A stretch of 64,000 nt of DNA from CAYYWP01 sp050176585 (GCA_050176585.1 JBFXHX010000015.1:34213-98212), one strand, 5' to 3'. Counted from the stretch's first letter, positions 18,311 through 27,348 are shown. The notes: generated from the letters alone by a model not told the origin. A program made the numbers and translations.

Positions 18311-18622
18311 ATGCGGCAATGGAGAATGGTGGTAGGCATCGCAGTCGGGATCTGGGCCGTGGCAGTCACCGGAACTACGGCGCGCGCCGCCGACGCCGCG
18401 GATCCGGAGAAGATCACCTGCGAGCAGTTCCTGGCTATGGACGAGGACGAGCGTGAGCACACCGCGTACTGGGTCGAGGGATGGGCGGTGGCGAAAGGCA
18501 AGATGTTGATCGGCGGGCTGCCGTTGCAGAGCATGAACCGACCGGCGGGACCGATCGCGGAGGCTTGCAAGAAGGACCCGAAGGCCACGCTCATTCAGGT
18601 GCTGCCTCAGCACTTCAAATAG
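18311..18622 (+). CDS. HdeA/HdeB family periplasmic protein
   Basis: This 103-residue protein has a signal peptide (MRQWRMVVGIAVGIWAVAV, cleavage after TARAA) and a mature part of about 77 residues. The two cysteines, in ITCEQFLAMD and EACKKDPKATL, are in the HdeA/HdeB spacing and would form the family's single disulfide. HdeA/B proteins are small acid-stress chaperones or structural periplasmic proteins. GGAGG at 18301-18305 gives a strong ribosome site. Whether it protects periplasmic proteins of this locus, such as the SBP56-like protein, is speculation. Confidence 0.75.
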   Translation: MRQWRMVVGIAVGIWAVAVTGTTARAADAADPEKITCEQFLAMDEDEREHTAYWVEGWAVAKGKMLIGGLPLQSMNRPAGPIAEACKKDPKATLIQVLPQHFK

Positions 18623-18659
18623 AGCACAACGCTTTTCATACGCTGGGAGGCGGCGTCAC

Positions 18660-19484
18660 GTGTCAAACACTGCAACCCCGATGCTACCGCCCGTCACTCT
18701 CGTTCGCGCCGGCGAGCGCCAGCTCGCCGTGCGCGAATGGGGAAGTGGCGAGCCGTTATTGTTGATTCACGGACTCGGCATGAGCTCGGGTCTGTGGAAA
18801 TACCAGGTCGAGGACTTCTCGCCTCGGTATCGGATGATCGCGCCGGACATTCGCGGTTTCGGTGCGTCGGATCGGCCCACCGAGCCGGGTTCGTACGCGC
18901 TCGGGCAATACGTCGCCGATATGTCGGCGCTCGCGGATGCGCTCGGCGTGCGGCGTCTGCACTGCCTCGGCACCTCAATGGGCGGTGTGATCGCACAAGC
19001 CCTGGCGCTCGCGCGCCCGGACCTGTGCCGCAGCCTGATCCTCGTCAACACCAGTGCGCGAGTCCGCATTCCGCCGGACGTGCTCAAGTCCAGAGTGCGT
19101 GCGCTCGAGGACATGAGCATGGCCGACTACGGAAAGCTCGTCTCGGTGCAGGCGCTGGCGGAAGGTGCGTCGGATGAGTTGAAGACCTGGATCTCAGGAG
19201 ATATCGCGCTCAACGACCGTCGCGCATACACTCAGGTGCTCACCGAGGGACTGTCGACCTTCGACACGTCGGCCGACGTGGCCAGCATCGCGGCGCCGAC
19301 ACTTGTCATCGTCGGGACCGAGGATCGGGTCATCCCGCCGGAGCAGGGGGAGGACCTGGCGTTGCGCATCCCGGGCGCCAGGCTCGAGAAGATCCCCGGC
19401 ACTGGCCACATCTGCTACTCCGAGCGCCCGGACGTCTTCAACAAGCTGGTGCTCGACTTCCTGGCCGCCCAGCGCGGCAACTGA
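18660..19484 (+). CDS. Alpha/beta hydrolase
   Basis: This 274-residue alpha/beta-fold hydrolase has HGLG (oxyanion region), the nucleophile S106 in GTSMGG, an acid in GTEDRV and a histidine in GTGHICYSERPDVF. It is close in pattern to 3-oxoadipate enol-lactonase and N-formylmaleamate deformylase-type enzymes, so a lactone, ester or C-N cleavage on a ring-fission product is plausible. The GTG start at 18660 is supported by GGGAGG at 18645-18650. It is the last gene of the rightward block and ends facing the leftward amidohydrolase genes. Confidence 0.86.
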   Translation: MSNTATPMLPPVTLVRAGERQLAVREWGSGEPLLLIHGLGMSSGLWKYQVEDFSPRYRMIAPDIRGFGASDRPTEPGSYALGQYVADMSALADALGVRRLHCLGTSMGGVIAQALALARPDLCRSLILVNTSARVRIPPDVLKSRVRALEDMSMADYGKLVSVQALAEGASDELKTWISGDIALNDRRAYTQVLTEGLSTFDTSADVASIAAPTLVIVGTEDRVIPPEQGEDLALRIPGARLEKIPGTGHICYSERPDVFNKLVLDFLAAQRGN

Positions 19485-19618
19485 TCCGCGGCACGGCGCG
19501 CAGAGTAGCCGTCCCGCACTCGAACGGGGCGCGGAGGGCGCGGCTCCAAGCGAGCTGCGCTGCCTTCGCGCTCAGCGTGTCTGCCTAGTAGTTATCATGG
19601 CCGGCACAGGTCCGGCGG

Positions 19619-20254
19619 CTACCGGAGGAGGCCGGACAGGTATGCGACCGCGTCCTGCCGCTTCACGACATCCCCGTACTTCGCGTCGATGTCGAAGAGA
19701 TTGGCGACGTGTGGGGCTTGTGCGCGGTCGCCCACCGCTTCGGCGACGACGATCGTGCGAAAGCCATACTGGCAACTGTCCACCGCCGTCGCCCGGATGC
19801 ACCCCGACGTCGTGCAGCCGGTGATGATCACGGTGTCCACACCGCCGGCGACCAAGCTGCTGGCCAGACCGGTGCCGAAAAATGCGCTCGCGCCGCGCTT
19901 CGTCCACACGACTTCCTCGGGCCGTGGCGCGAGCCGAGGGTCGATCTCGACCCCTTCCGAGCCGACCTTGAGCATCAGCAGCCCCGGGAGCTTGGCCGGC
20001 CAGATGCCCGCGTCCTTGCCGTCGGCGACGTACGCCACCGTCGTGTAATGCACCTGAAAGCGGCCTTTGCGGCAGAGGGCGAGAAGCTCCCGCGTGGCGT
20101 CGATTTCCGCGTCCAGGTTGGCGCCGAGCGGCAATGCCGGATCGGTGAGCCCGGTGATGAAATCCACGATCACCAGGGCCGGCGTGCGCCCGAAACCGAC
20201 GCGGCCCCCGATGCCCCGCTCGCGATAGAATGCGGCGGTCTTGTCATCGGCCAT
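19619..20254 (-). CDS. Isochorismatase-family (N-carbamoylsarcosine/maleamate-type) amidohydrolase, copy 1
   Basis: This 211-residue cysteine hydrolase shows the isochorismatase-family triad: D31 (VIVDFI), K119 (WTKRGASAFF) and C152 (GCTTSGCIRAT). The pattern GFGRTPALVIVDF with FFGTGL and NLFDIDAKYGDV is typical of the N-carbamoylsarcosine amidase / maleamate amidohydrolase branch, which releases ammonia from small amides. The ATG at 20254 is preferred over the one at 20272 because AAGGAGA lies just before it and the paralogue starts there. Nearly the same protein is encoded 1.83 kb away, as part of a duplicated gene pair. Confidence 0.88.
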   Translation of the reverse strand: MADDKTAAFYRERGIGGRVGFGRTPALVIVDFITGLTDPALPLGANLDAEIDATRELLALCRKGRFQVHYTTVAYVADGKDAGIWPAKLPGLLMLKVGSEGVEIDPRLAPRPEEVVWTKRGASAFFGTGLASSLVAGGVDTVIITGCTTSGCIRATAVDSCQYGFRTIVVAEAVGDRAQAPHVANLFDIDAKYGDVVKRQDAVAYLSGLLR

Positions 20255-20300
20255 GCCGTTCTCCTTGTGCATCCTCGGAGCCGTTCCGCGCGGCTCACCG

Positions 20301-21329
20301 TCAGGCTTTCCTGGCGACGATCAGATCGCGAGGTCCTTCGAGGCGCATCAGTGTCACGTCGTCATCGCGGAATCCAGCCGCGGTGAGCAGCGCGCGGTGC
20401 TCCGACTCGGTGCGCTCGCGCGCCGACGGCTCGCACGCGATCAGCATCAGCAGGGAATAGAGCTCAGACCAGACGGTCGTTCCCGAGTAGTCGGGATTCA
20501 TCACGCTCTCGCTGATCAGCAGTACACCGCCGGAGGGCAGGGCGTTGTGGCAGTGGCGAAGGATGCTCCGGCAATTTTCATCGTTCCAGTCGTGCAGGAT
20601 CCAGCTGAGGGTGAGCACGTCGGCACCCGACGGGTACGGGCCCGCGAACAGGTCCGCCGTCTCCGTGCGAAATCGATCGCTCAAGCCATTCACCGCGATC
20701 TGCTCGGCGGCGACTTCGAGCACCGCGGGCAAATCCATCACGATGCCGCGCAGATGCGGGTAGCGCAGCCCGATCTGCTGCGAGAGCTGGCCGGAACCGC
20801 CGGCCACGTCGAGTATGCATTGGAACGGGCTGAAGTCGAAGCGCTCGGCGATCTCCTGCCCGATCGCGACGCTGTAGGAGTTCATGTAATCGCAGAACCG
20901 GCGCAGGGCTTCGCGGTCCTTGTACAGCGCGACGAACACCTCCTGGCTCGTCGCGCCGAGTGCTTGCTGCCACACGGGGCCGTATTCGTTCACCGCGTCC
21001 GGCGTGTACTCGCACATGTGGTAGAACGGGTCGATACTGGCAAGGCCGGAGAGCGGAACCGGTGACTTCGCGGTGAGCATGGCTCCCAGCTCGGAGTTGC
21101 TGAAACGGTCCTGCTCGCGCTCGAGCAGGCCGAGGCTCTTCAGCGTGATGAGCAGCCGCCGGCAGCCTTCTGGATGGACGGAAAGCCGCTTGCCGAGCTC
21201 TTCCGGTGTCGCCGGCCCGGATGACAGTTGATCGAAGATGCCGATCTTGCATCCCGTGATGAAGGCCTGCGAAGCGGCAAAGGCGAGACCGAGCTCGCGG
21301 AGCTTGTTCAATGCGTGGACGGGCTTCAT
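20301..21329 (-). CDS. SAM-dependent O-methyltransferase (family 2), copy 1
   Basis: This 342-residue protein has the plant-COMT/acetylserotonin O-methyltransferase architecture: an N-terminal dimerisation winged helix (about 1-100), then the SAM-binding LDVAGGSGQLSQQIG near 170 and LSWILHDWNDENC near 240, whose histidine is the usual general base. It would methylate a hydroxyl on a small aromatic or polyketide-like compound. The ATG at 21329 is preferred over 21395 because GGGGAGA lies five bases upstream and the paralogue has the same MKPVxALN start. It precedes isochorismatase copy 1 by 46 bases and is probably co-transcribed. Confidence 0.87.
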   Translation of the reverse strand: MKPVHALNKLRELGLAFAASQAFITGCKIGIFDQLSSGPATPEELGKRLSVHPEGCRRLLITLKSLGLLEREQDRFSNSELGAMLTAKSPVPLSGLASIDPFYHMCEYTPDAVNEYGPVWQQALGATSQEVFVALYKDREALRRFCDYMNSYSVAIGQEIAERFDFSPFQCILDVAGGSGQLSQQIGLRYPHLRGIVMDLPAVLEVAAEQIAVNGLSDRFRTETADLFAGPYPSGADVLTLSWILHDWNDENCRSILRHCHNALPSGGVLLISESVMNPDYSGTTVWSELYSLLMLIACEPSARERTESEHRALLTAAGFRDDDVTLMRLEGPRDLIVARKA

Positions 21330-21448
21330 GCGTATCTCCCCTGATGAGTAACCTCGCGCGCGATGGGCAGGGCCAGGCTCGCAGGTCGGCGCCATGTGAG
21401 CCCAGCCCGCGTGCTCGGCGGGCGGGCGCCCGCGCGGTCGGCACCCGG

Positions 21449-22090
21449 TCAGGCGGCGGCGCGGCGCGCCGACAGGTACCCGACGGCGTCCTGCAGCGTC
21501 ACCACGTCACCGTATTTCGCGTCGATGTCGAACAAATTGGCGTCGTGCGGCGGCCGCGCCCGATCGCCGACAGCCTCGGCGACGACGATGGTGCGGAAGC
21601 CGTACTGGCAGCTGTCGACCGCTGTGGCACGTACACAGCCGGACGTGGTGCATCCGGTGATGAGCACCGTGTCCACTCCCCCGGCGACCAGGCTGGGCGC
21701 CAGCCCGGTGCCGAAGAACGCGCTCGCTCCCTTTTTCGACCAGACCACTTCTTCGGGGCGGGGACTCAGCCGGATATCGATCTCGCTCCACGTCGAGCCG
21801 ACGGTGAGCGTCCGCAACGCGGGGAACTTGGCCGGCCACACGCCTGCGTCTTTGCAATCCGACGCATAGGCGATGGTGGTGAAGTGAACCGGGATACCGC
21901 CCTCGCGCGCGAGGCTCAGCAGCTGCTGAGTGGCGGCGATCTCGCGGTCCAGACTCGACCCGAGCGGCGATGCGGGATCGGTGAACCCGTTGATGAAATC
22001 GACGATCACCAGCGCAGGTGTGCGGCCGAAGCCGACGCGCTTCCCCAATCCGCGCTCACGATAGAATGCGGCAGTCTTTTCGTCGGACAT
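21449..22090 (-). CDS. Isochorismatase-family amidohydrolase, copy 2
   Basis: This 213-residue paralogue of the gene at 19619-20254 begins MSDEKTAAFYRERG against MADDKTAAFYRERG and keeps D31, K119 and C152 at identical positions. Many stretches, such as the GCTTSGC loop and the NLFDIDAKYGDVV tail, are the same, but the central substrate loop (residues 75-105) differs, so the copies may accept different amides. It follows methyltransferase copy 2 by 49 bases. Confidence 0.88.
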   Translation of the reverse strand: MSDEKTAAFYRERGLGKRVGFGRTPALVIVDFINGFTDPASPLGSSLDREIAATQQLLSLAREGGIPVHFTTIAYASDCKDAGVWPAKFPALRTLTVGSTWSEIDIRLSPRPEEVVWSKKGASAFFGTGLAPSLVAGGVDTVLITGCTTSGCVRATAVDSCQYGFRTIVVAEAVGDRARPPHDANLFDIDAKYGDVVTLQDAVGYLSARRAAA

Positions 22091-22139
22091 GTCGGTTCTC
22101 CTGTTCGAGGTCGAATTGCGGATCGCGTTTTCCGGGCCC

Positions 22140-23159
22140 TTACGGTTTCTTCGCGACGATCAAGTCGCGCGGACCTTCGAGGCGTATGAGAGAGATATCC
22201 TTGAACCCCACGGCGTTCAGCAGCTCGCGGTGCTCCGCTTCCGTGCGCTCTCGGGCCGACGATTCGCACACGACGAGCATGAACAGCGAGTAGATCTCGG
22301 ACCAGAGCGTGCCCGAGTAATCGGGGTTCATCACGCTCTCGCTGATCAGCAACACGCCACCCGACGGCAACGCGTCGTAGATGTGTCCGAGGATCGCTCG
22401 GCACTTCTCATCGTTCCAGTCGTGGAGGATCCAGCTCAGCGTCGCGATGTCGGCGCCCTTCGGATACGGGCCGGTGAACAGGTCGGCGGTTTCCGTGCGG
22501 AAACGGTCGCTCAGGCCGTTAGCCGCGATCTCTTCCTGCGCCACGGCCAGCACCACCGGCAGGTCCATGATGATGCCGCGCAGGTGCGGAAAGCGCTTGC
22601 CGATCTGCTGCGTGAGCTGGCCGGTACCGCCGGCGACGTCGAGCACGCAGCGGAACGGGGTGAAGTCGAAGCGCTCCGCGACCTCCTGTCCGATCGCCAC
22701 GCTGTAGGAGTTCATGTAGTCACAGAAGCGCCGCAGCGCGACCGGATTGCCGTACAGCTCCGCGAAGATCTCCTGGCTCGATGCCCCCAGCGACTGCTCC
22801 CAGACGGGGCCGTACGTCTTCAGCGCATCGGGGAAGTGCTCCCACATGTGGTAGAAGGGATCCATCAGGGTCAGGCCGCCGAGCGGCACGGGCGAGTCGG
22901 AGGTGCACAGCGCCCCCAGCTCCGAGTTGCTGAACCGGTCCTCGGTGCGGTCCAGCAGGCCGAGGCTCTTCAGCGTCACCAGGAAGCGACGGCAGCCCTC
23001 CGGGTGGATGCCGAGGCGCTCCGCGAGCTCGTCGGCGGTCGCGCTCCCATTTTTCAGCAGGTCGAAGAGGCCGAACTTGCAGGCCGTCATGAAGACCTGC
23101 GTCGTGGCGAAGGCGAGCCCAATTTGGCGAAGGCGGTTCAAAGCTTGGACGGGTTTCAC
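22140..23159 (-). CDS. SAM-dependent O-methyltransferase (family 2), copy 2
   Basis: This 339-residue paralogue of the gene at 20301-21329 has the same dimerisation helix-turn, LDVAGGTGQLTQQIGKRFPHL SAM motif and LSWILHDWNDEKC base motif. The N-terminal helices (MKPVQALNRLRQIGLAFATTQ) and the HMWEHFPDAL region, which line the acceptor pocket, differ more than the SAM domain. It begins 24 bases after the amidase stop in the same orientation, so the whole block probably forms one transcript. An unrelated function for the duplicate, such as a non-methylating SAM enzyme, cannot be excluded. Confidence 0.87.
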   Translation of the reverse strand: MKPVQALNRLRQIGLAFATTQVFMTACKFGLFDLLKNGSATADELAERLGIHPEGCRRFLVTLKSLGLLDRTEDRFSNSELGALCTSDSPVPLGGLTLMDPFYHMWEHFPDALKTYGPVWEQSLGASSQEIFAELYGNPVALRRFCDYMNSYSVAIGQEVAERFDFTPFRCVLDVAGGTGQLTQQIGKRFPHLRGIIMDLPVVLAVAQEEIAANGLSDRFRTETADLFTGPYPKGADIATLSWILHDWNDEKCRAILGHIYDALPSGGVLLISESVMNPDYSGTLWSEIYSLFMLVVCESSARERTEAEHRELLNAVGFKDISLIRLEGPRDLIVAKKP

Positions 23160-23183
23160 GAGTAGTCGCTCCTTTTCGGGTCG

Positions 23184-24602
23184 TTATGCGCTAACGGTCG
23201 GGCGCCGCTCATGCCAGGGGGTGCTGCGTTCGTAGGCGTGGGCGATGCGCAGTACGGTTTCTTCATCGAACGGGCGACCGACGACTTGCAAGCCGACGGG
23301 GAGGCCCTCCGCCGAGAAGCCGCAGGGCACTGACAGCGCGGGCACGCCGGTCATGTTGAACGGTCGCGTGCAGCGCGAGATGTACGCGTTTACGACGATA
23401 TCACGGTCGGCGATGCGGGCGGTGGGCTGGTCGATCCGCTTCGCAGTGATCAGAGATGTCGGAGTGACGAGCGCGTCGACGCGACCGAGAATGCGCATGA
23501 CCTGGTCGCGTAGCAGCCGGCGGAAGCGCTGGGCCTTCAGGTAATCGTCCGCCGAGATCACACCGCCCATGAGCAGGCGCGTCCGCACGTCGTCGCCGTA
23601 CTCGCGCGCGCGATTCCGCAGCATGTCCGCCTGCACCGCATAGGCCTCGGAGAGCATCATCACGTACGACGTCTGTGGCACGTACGACATGAGCGGCAGC
23701 GACACCGGCTCGGCAATGGCGCCCAGCTCGCAGAGGTGATGAATGGCGGCGTCCACGCGCTCGCGGACGATCGGCTCGATGCCCTCGAAGAAGTGCTCGG
23801 TCGGCACGCCGAGGCGCAGCCCTTTCACGTCATCAGTCAGTGCGGCCGCATAGTTCGGCACAGCGCGACGGCTGCTGGTCGGATCCTTCGGGTCGTAGCC
23901 CGCCAGCACTTGCAGTTGATGCGCGACATCCTCGACCGTCTTGCCCATCGGGCCGACGTTGTCGAACGACCAGCACAGCGGGAACACTCCATATCGGCTC
24001 ACGCGCCCGTACGTCGGTTTCAAGCCGACCACGCCGCACAGCGCCGAGGGAATGCGAACCGACCCACCGGTGTCCGTGCCGAGGGATCCGAGCGCGAGCG
24101 AGCCCGCGAGCGCGACCCCCGATCCGCCACTGGAGCCGCCCGAGATGTACTCGGGGTGCCACGGGTTCCGGGGCGTTCCGTAATGCGGGTTGATCGATGT
24201 GCCGCCCCAGGCGAACTCGTGCAGATTGAGCTTACCGAGCGAGATCGCACCGGCCTCGGCCATCCGCAGGACCGCGGTCGCATCGCAGTCCGGCAGGTGG
24301 TCGGCCATGACTTTGGAGCCGCACGTCATCGGGACGCCGCGGACCGCGAACAGGTCCTTGTAGGCGATGGGGATGCCGTGTAGCGGACCACGCCACTGCC
24401 CCCGGGCGATCTCCTGCGTGGCGCGCTCTGCTGCCGCGAGGGCTTGTTTGGGCGTGACCGCGATGTAGGCGCGGAAATGACCGTCCAGGCGCTCGATGCG
24501 GTCGAGGTAGGCGCGCGTCAGCTCCAGCGGCGATATCTGCTTGCGCCGCACGAGCTCGCCCGCGCTCGTCAGGGTGGCGCTGACCAGCTCCGCGTCTGTC
24601 AT
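23184..24602 (-). CDS. Amidase signature family hydrolase
   Basis: This 472-residue amidase has the Ser-cisSer-Lys triad of the family: K82 (AYKDLF), S157 (in GGSSGGS) and S181 (GTDTGGSVRIPS). Spacings of 75 and 24 residues match GatA. Such enzymes hydrolyse amides, carbamates or allophanate-like substrates. The ATG at 24602 overlaps the TGA of the small upstream gene by ATGA; a further in-frame upstream extension is Arg/Gly-rich and not credible. The coupling to a GatC/AtzG-like protein suggests that the active enzyme is a two-subunit complex. Confidence 0.92.
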   Translation of the reverse strand: MTDAELVSATLTSAGELVRRKQISPLELTRAYLDRIERLDGHFRAYIAVTPKQALAAAERATQEIARGQWRGPLHGIPIAYKDLFAVRGVPMTCGSKVMADHLPDCDATAVLRMAEAGAISLGKLNLHEFAWGGTSINPHYGTPRNPWHPEYISGGSSGGSGVALAGSLALGSLGTDTGGSVRIPSALCGVVGLKPTYGRVSRYGVFPLCWSFDNVGPMGKTVEDVAHQLQVLAGYDPKDPTSSRRAVPNYAAALTDDVKGLRLGVPTEHFFEGIEPIVRERVDAAIHHLCELGAIAEPVSLPLMSYVPQTSYVMMLSEAYAVQADMLRNRAREYGDDVRTRLLMGGVISADDYLKAQRFRRLLRDQVMRILGRVDALVTPTSLITAKRIDQPTARIADRDIVVNAYISRCTRPFNMTGVPALSVPCGFSAEGLPVGLQVVGRPFDEETVLRIAHAYERSTPWHERRPTVSA

Positions 24603-24808
24603 GTGTCCGTATCCGGCATGTCGAGGGTGATCAGCGGTTCCACCTCGGTGAGGTCGAGCCCGTCGATCGCGCGCAGACCGTCGAGCATCGCCGCCGCCTC
24701 CTCGACGGCGCGATCGAGATCCAGCGGATCGAGCGGCTCCGCGGTGAGGCAGCTGATCATCTGCCGGAGCAGTGCCTTGTCGGTGCGGTGTGGCATGGTC
24801 GAATCCAT
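24599..24808 (-). CDS. GatC/AtzG-like small amidase partner
   Basis: This 69-residue protein is coupled by ATGA to the amidase gene. Its pattern, acidic helices followed by LRAIDGLDLTEVEPLITLDMP, resembles the GatC segment in which a helix ends in VEPL and an extended tail wraps around the amidase. AtzG (68 residues) does the same for the amidase AtzE in cyanurate degradation. A role as stabilising subunit is inferred from size, coupling and this motif. ATG at 24796 is an alternative start; neither has a clear ribosome site. Confidence 0.7.
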   Translation of the reverse strand: MDSTMPHRTDKALLRQMISCLTAEPLDPLDLDRAVEEAAAMLDGLRAIDGLDLTEVEPLITLDMPDTDT

Positions 24809-24975
24809 CTACGTCTGCGCGCGGCCCCGCCCGGGATCCCCGGTGGGAGGGTGGCAATCGGTGGCGGCCTGCGCCGTTCTCGTGCTCAAGCTCCCCGCCG
24901 GTTCAGTGTTCGAGACACTGCGCTCGTTTGCGGTCACCGCGCGCGCCTGTCGGTAGATGGCGGCTGGTGCCCTCA

Positions 24976-27348
24976 TCACGCCGCTCGAGGTGCCTGAGCG
25001 CCTTGTGCGAGTGCGTAGATGCGCTCTGGTGTGAGCGGCAGCTGGGAAACGCGGGCCCCGAAAGGCGCGAGCGCGTCGGCCACCGCGTTCCCGAGCGCGC
25101 CGCAGGGCGCGATCGTGCCGCCCTCGCCGGCGCCTTTGTATCCGCCGACCACGAGCGGCGACGGTGTCTCGACGTGCCCGATCTCGATGAAGGGTACGTC
25201 CGCTGCGGAGGGCACCAGATAATCCATCAGGGAGGTGGTGAGCGGCTGACCGGCATCATCGTACACGACGTGCTCGAACAGCGCGCCGCCGAGGCCTTGC
25301 GCGACGCCGCCCGTTACTTGTCCATCGACCACCATCGGATTGATGATGACACCGCAGTCTTCCACCACCACGTACCGCAGAATCTTGAGCGCGCCCGTGC
25401 GTACGTCGACTTCTACGACCGCGATGTGCGTCGCGTTGGGGAAGGTGATGAACGGCGGCTCGTAGTACGCGGTCGCATCCAACCCCGGTTCCTCGCCTTC
25501 CGGCTTGGCCACCGCCTTCGTCACCAGGGCCCGCATCGCGAGCTCCGATAGGGAAATCTTCCGGCTCGGCGCGCCTTTGACATAGGCGCAGCCGGCCTCG
25601 AGCGCGATGTCTTGCGCAGAGACCTCGAAGTGGTGCCCGGCGAGGCGCTGGATCTTGGCGACGAGCTTCCGCGAAGCGAGGGTGACGGCCCCGCCGCCGG
25701 TGACCGCGGCGCGGCTGCCCCAGGTGCCATATCCGTACGGAAGGTCCGCCGTGTCACCGAGGCGCACCGTGATGCGATCCATCGGCAACGTCAGCTCGTC
25801 GGCCGCGATTTGGGCGTAGATCGTTTCGTGGGCTTGCCCGTGCGAGTGCGTCCCGCAGGTCACGGTCGCGTATCCCGACGGATCGAGCTGGATGTTGGCG
25901 ACTTCGAATGCGGACATCGGCATGCCGATGGCGTCCCAGAACGTCGAGCCCACAGCCGTGAGCTCGTTGTAACAGCTCACCCCGATGCCGCGGTAAATTC
26001 CCTGTTTACGCAACTCGGCCTGTTTCGCGCGGAAGCCGGCGTAGTCGGCCATGACGACCGCTTTCTCGAGGCAGTCGTGATACCCGCCGATCTCATACGG
26101 CATGGAGGTGACCGACTTGTAGGGGAACTCCTCGGCGCGGATCAGGTTGCGCCGGCGAATGTCCACCGGATCGATGCCGAGCTCGTTTGCGGCGAGGTCG
26201 AGCAACCGCTCCATGACGAAGGTCGCGATCGGCGCGCCCACGCCGCGGTACGTGCTCAGCGTCGATTTGTTGGTCGCCACCGACGTGGCCGAATAGGCGT
26301 AGGTCTGGAAACGGTAGGGGCCGGGGAACATCTGCGCGGTATGGATGACTTCGAATGCCGACGTCCACGGATACGCACTGTATGCGCCGACATCCGCGAC
26401 CGCGCGCACGCGCGCCGCGAGAATGGTCCCGTCCTCGTCGACGGCGAGCTCGCCGTCGACGATCTCGTCACGCGCGTGAAACGAGGCGACGAAGCTCTCG
26501 CGGCGATCCTCGATCCACCGCACCGGACGGCCGAGCTTCTTCGCGGCCAGGACGACGAGGATCTCCTCGACGAACAAGTGGCACTTGAGCCCGAAGCCGC
26601 CGCCTACGTCGGGGCAGATCACGCGGATCTTGTTTTCCGGATGCTGCAGCAGCGCGGCGATCTTGGTGCGCAGCATGTGCTGCATCTGCGACGACGACCA
26701 CAGCGTCAAGTTTCCGGTCACCGCGTCGAAGCTCGCGACGCAGCCGCGCCCCTCGAGCGGGAGCGCGTGGTGGCGGTTGCTGCGGAAGCGGTCGCGCACG
26801 AGAATCCGCGCTCGCTTGAACGCGCCATCGACGTCGCCGGCGCTGAATTCGGTGTGGTTGAGGATGTTGTCGCCCCACTCCTCGTGCACCAGCGTGGAGT
26901 GGTCGGCGAGCGCGCGCTCCGGGTCCACGACCGCGGCGAGCGGCTCGTAATCCACCTCCACCTGTTCGCTGGCGTCCTCCGCCGTGTACCGGTTCTCGGC
27001 GATGAGGCTTGCGACCGGCTCGCCGACGTAGCGCACCTTGCCGCGCGCGAGCGGATAGCAGTCCGCGGTCTTGTATCTTGGGTTCTTGTCCGCCTCGAGC
27101 GCGGCGCGCAACGGCGCGACGTCGAGGTCGTTGCCGTCGAGGACGAGCATGACCCCCGGCAGCGCGCTCGCCGCTCGCTTGTTCACCTTGCGAATGCGGG
27201 CATGCGCGTGCGGGCTTCGCACGATCGCCATCTCGACCATGCCCGGCAGGTTCAGGTCGCCGACGTAATTCCCGCGTCCTAGGAGAAATCGCCCATCCTC
27301 TACGCGCTTCACCCGCGCGCCAACCATTTTGCCCGGTCCTGGTATCAT
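24976..27348 (-). CDS. Third CoxL-like molybdopterin-binding subunit
   Basis: This 790-residue subunit is collinear with the one at 2957-5323: the active-site loop TYRGVG has Y367-R368-G369 and the base glutamate is E742 in GAGEGG, at exactly the same positions. N-terminal GKMVGARVKRVEDGRFLLGRG is the usual hammerhead start. It therefore looks like a closer paralogue of the first copy than of the second (AYRAYG). It heads the leftward block with the amidase, GatC-like protein, methyltransferases and isochorismatase-type amidohydrolases. No electron-transfer subunits are adjacent. A 167-base gap separates it from the GatC-like gene. Confidence 0.91.
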   Translation of the reverse strand: MIPGPGKMVGARVKRVEDGRFLLGRGNYVGDLNLPGMVEMAIVRSPHAHARIRKVNKRAASALPGVMLVLDGNDLDVAPLRAALEADKNPRYKTADCYPLARGKVRYVGEPVASLIAENRYTAEDASEQVEVDYEPLAAVVDPERALADHSTLVHEEWGDNILNHTEFSAGDVDGAFKRARILVRDRFRSNRHHALPLEGRGCVASFDAVTGNLTLWSSSQMQHMLRTKIAALLQHPENKIRVICPDVGGGFGLKCHLFVEEILVVLAAKKLGRPVRWIEDRRESFVASFHARDEIVDGELAVDEDGTILAARVRAVADVGAYSAYPWTSAFEVIHTAQMFPGPYRFQTYAYSATSVATNKSTLSTYRGVGAPIATFVMERLLDLAANELGIDPVDIRRRNLIRAEEFPYKSVTSMPYEIGGYHDCLEKAVVMADYAGFRAKQAELRKQGIYRGIGVSCYNELTAVGSTFWDAIGMPMSAFEVANIQLDPSGYATVTCGTHSHGQAHETIYAQIAADELTLPMDRITVRLGDTADLPYGYGTWGSRAAVTGGGAVTLASRKLVAKIQRLAGHHFEVSAQDIALEAGCAYVKGAPSRKISLSELAMRALVTKAVAKPEGEEPGLDATAYYEPPFITFPNATHIAVVEVDVRTGALKILRYVVVEDCGVIINPMVVDGQVTGGVAQGLGGALFEHVVYDDAGQPLTTSLMDYLVPSAADVPFIEIGHVETPSPLVVGGYKGAGEGGTIAPCGALGNAVADALAPFGARVSQLPLTPERIYALAQGAQAPRAA

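Noticed and set aside
24904..24920. Short hairpin CAGTGT/ACACTG between the third CoxL-like gene and the GatC-like gene
   Set aside because: Six-base arms without a U-run in GC-rich DNA are not enough to call a terminator.
25612..27282. Long open frame of 556 codons antisense to the third CoxL-like gene
   Set aside because: In GC-rich DNA the antisense frames of real genes stay open; composition is typical shadow and no motif is present. The same holds for the long antisense frames opposite the RND pump (49765-52164), the second CoxL-like gene (9891-12314) and the transhydrogenase.
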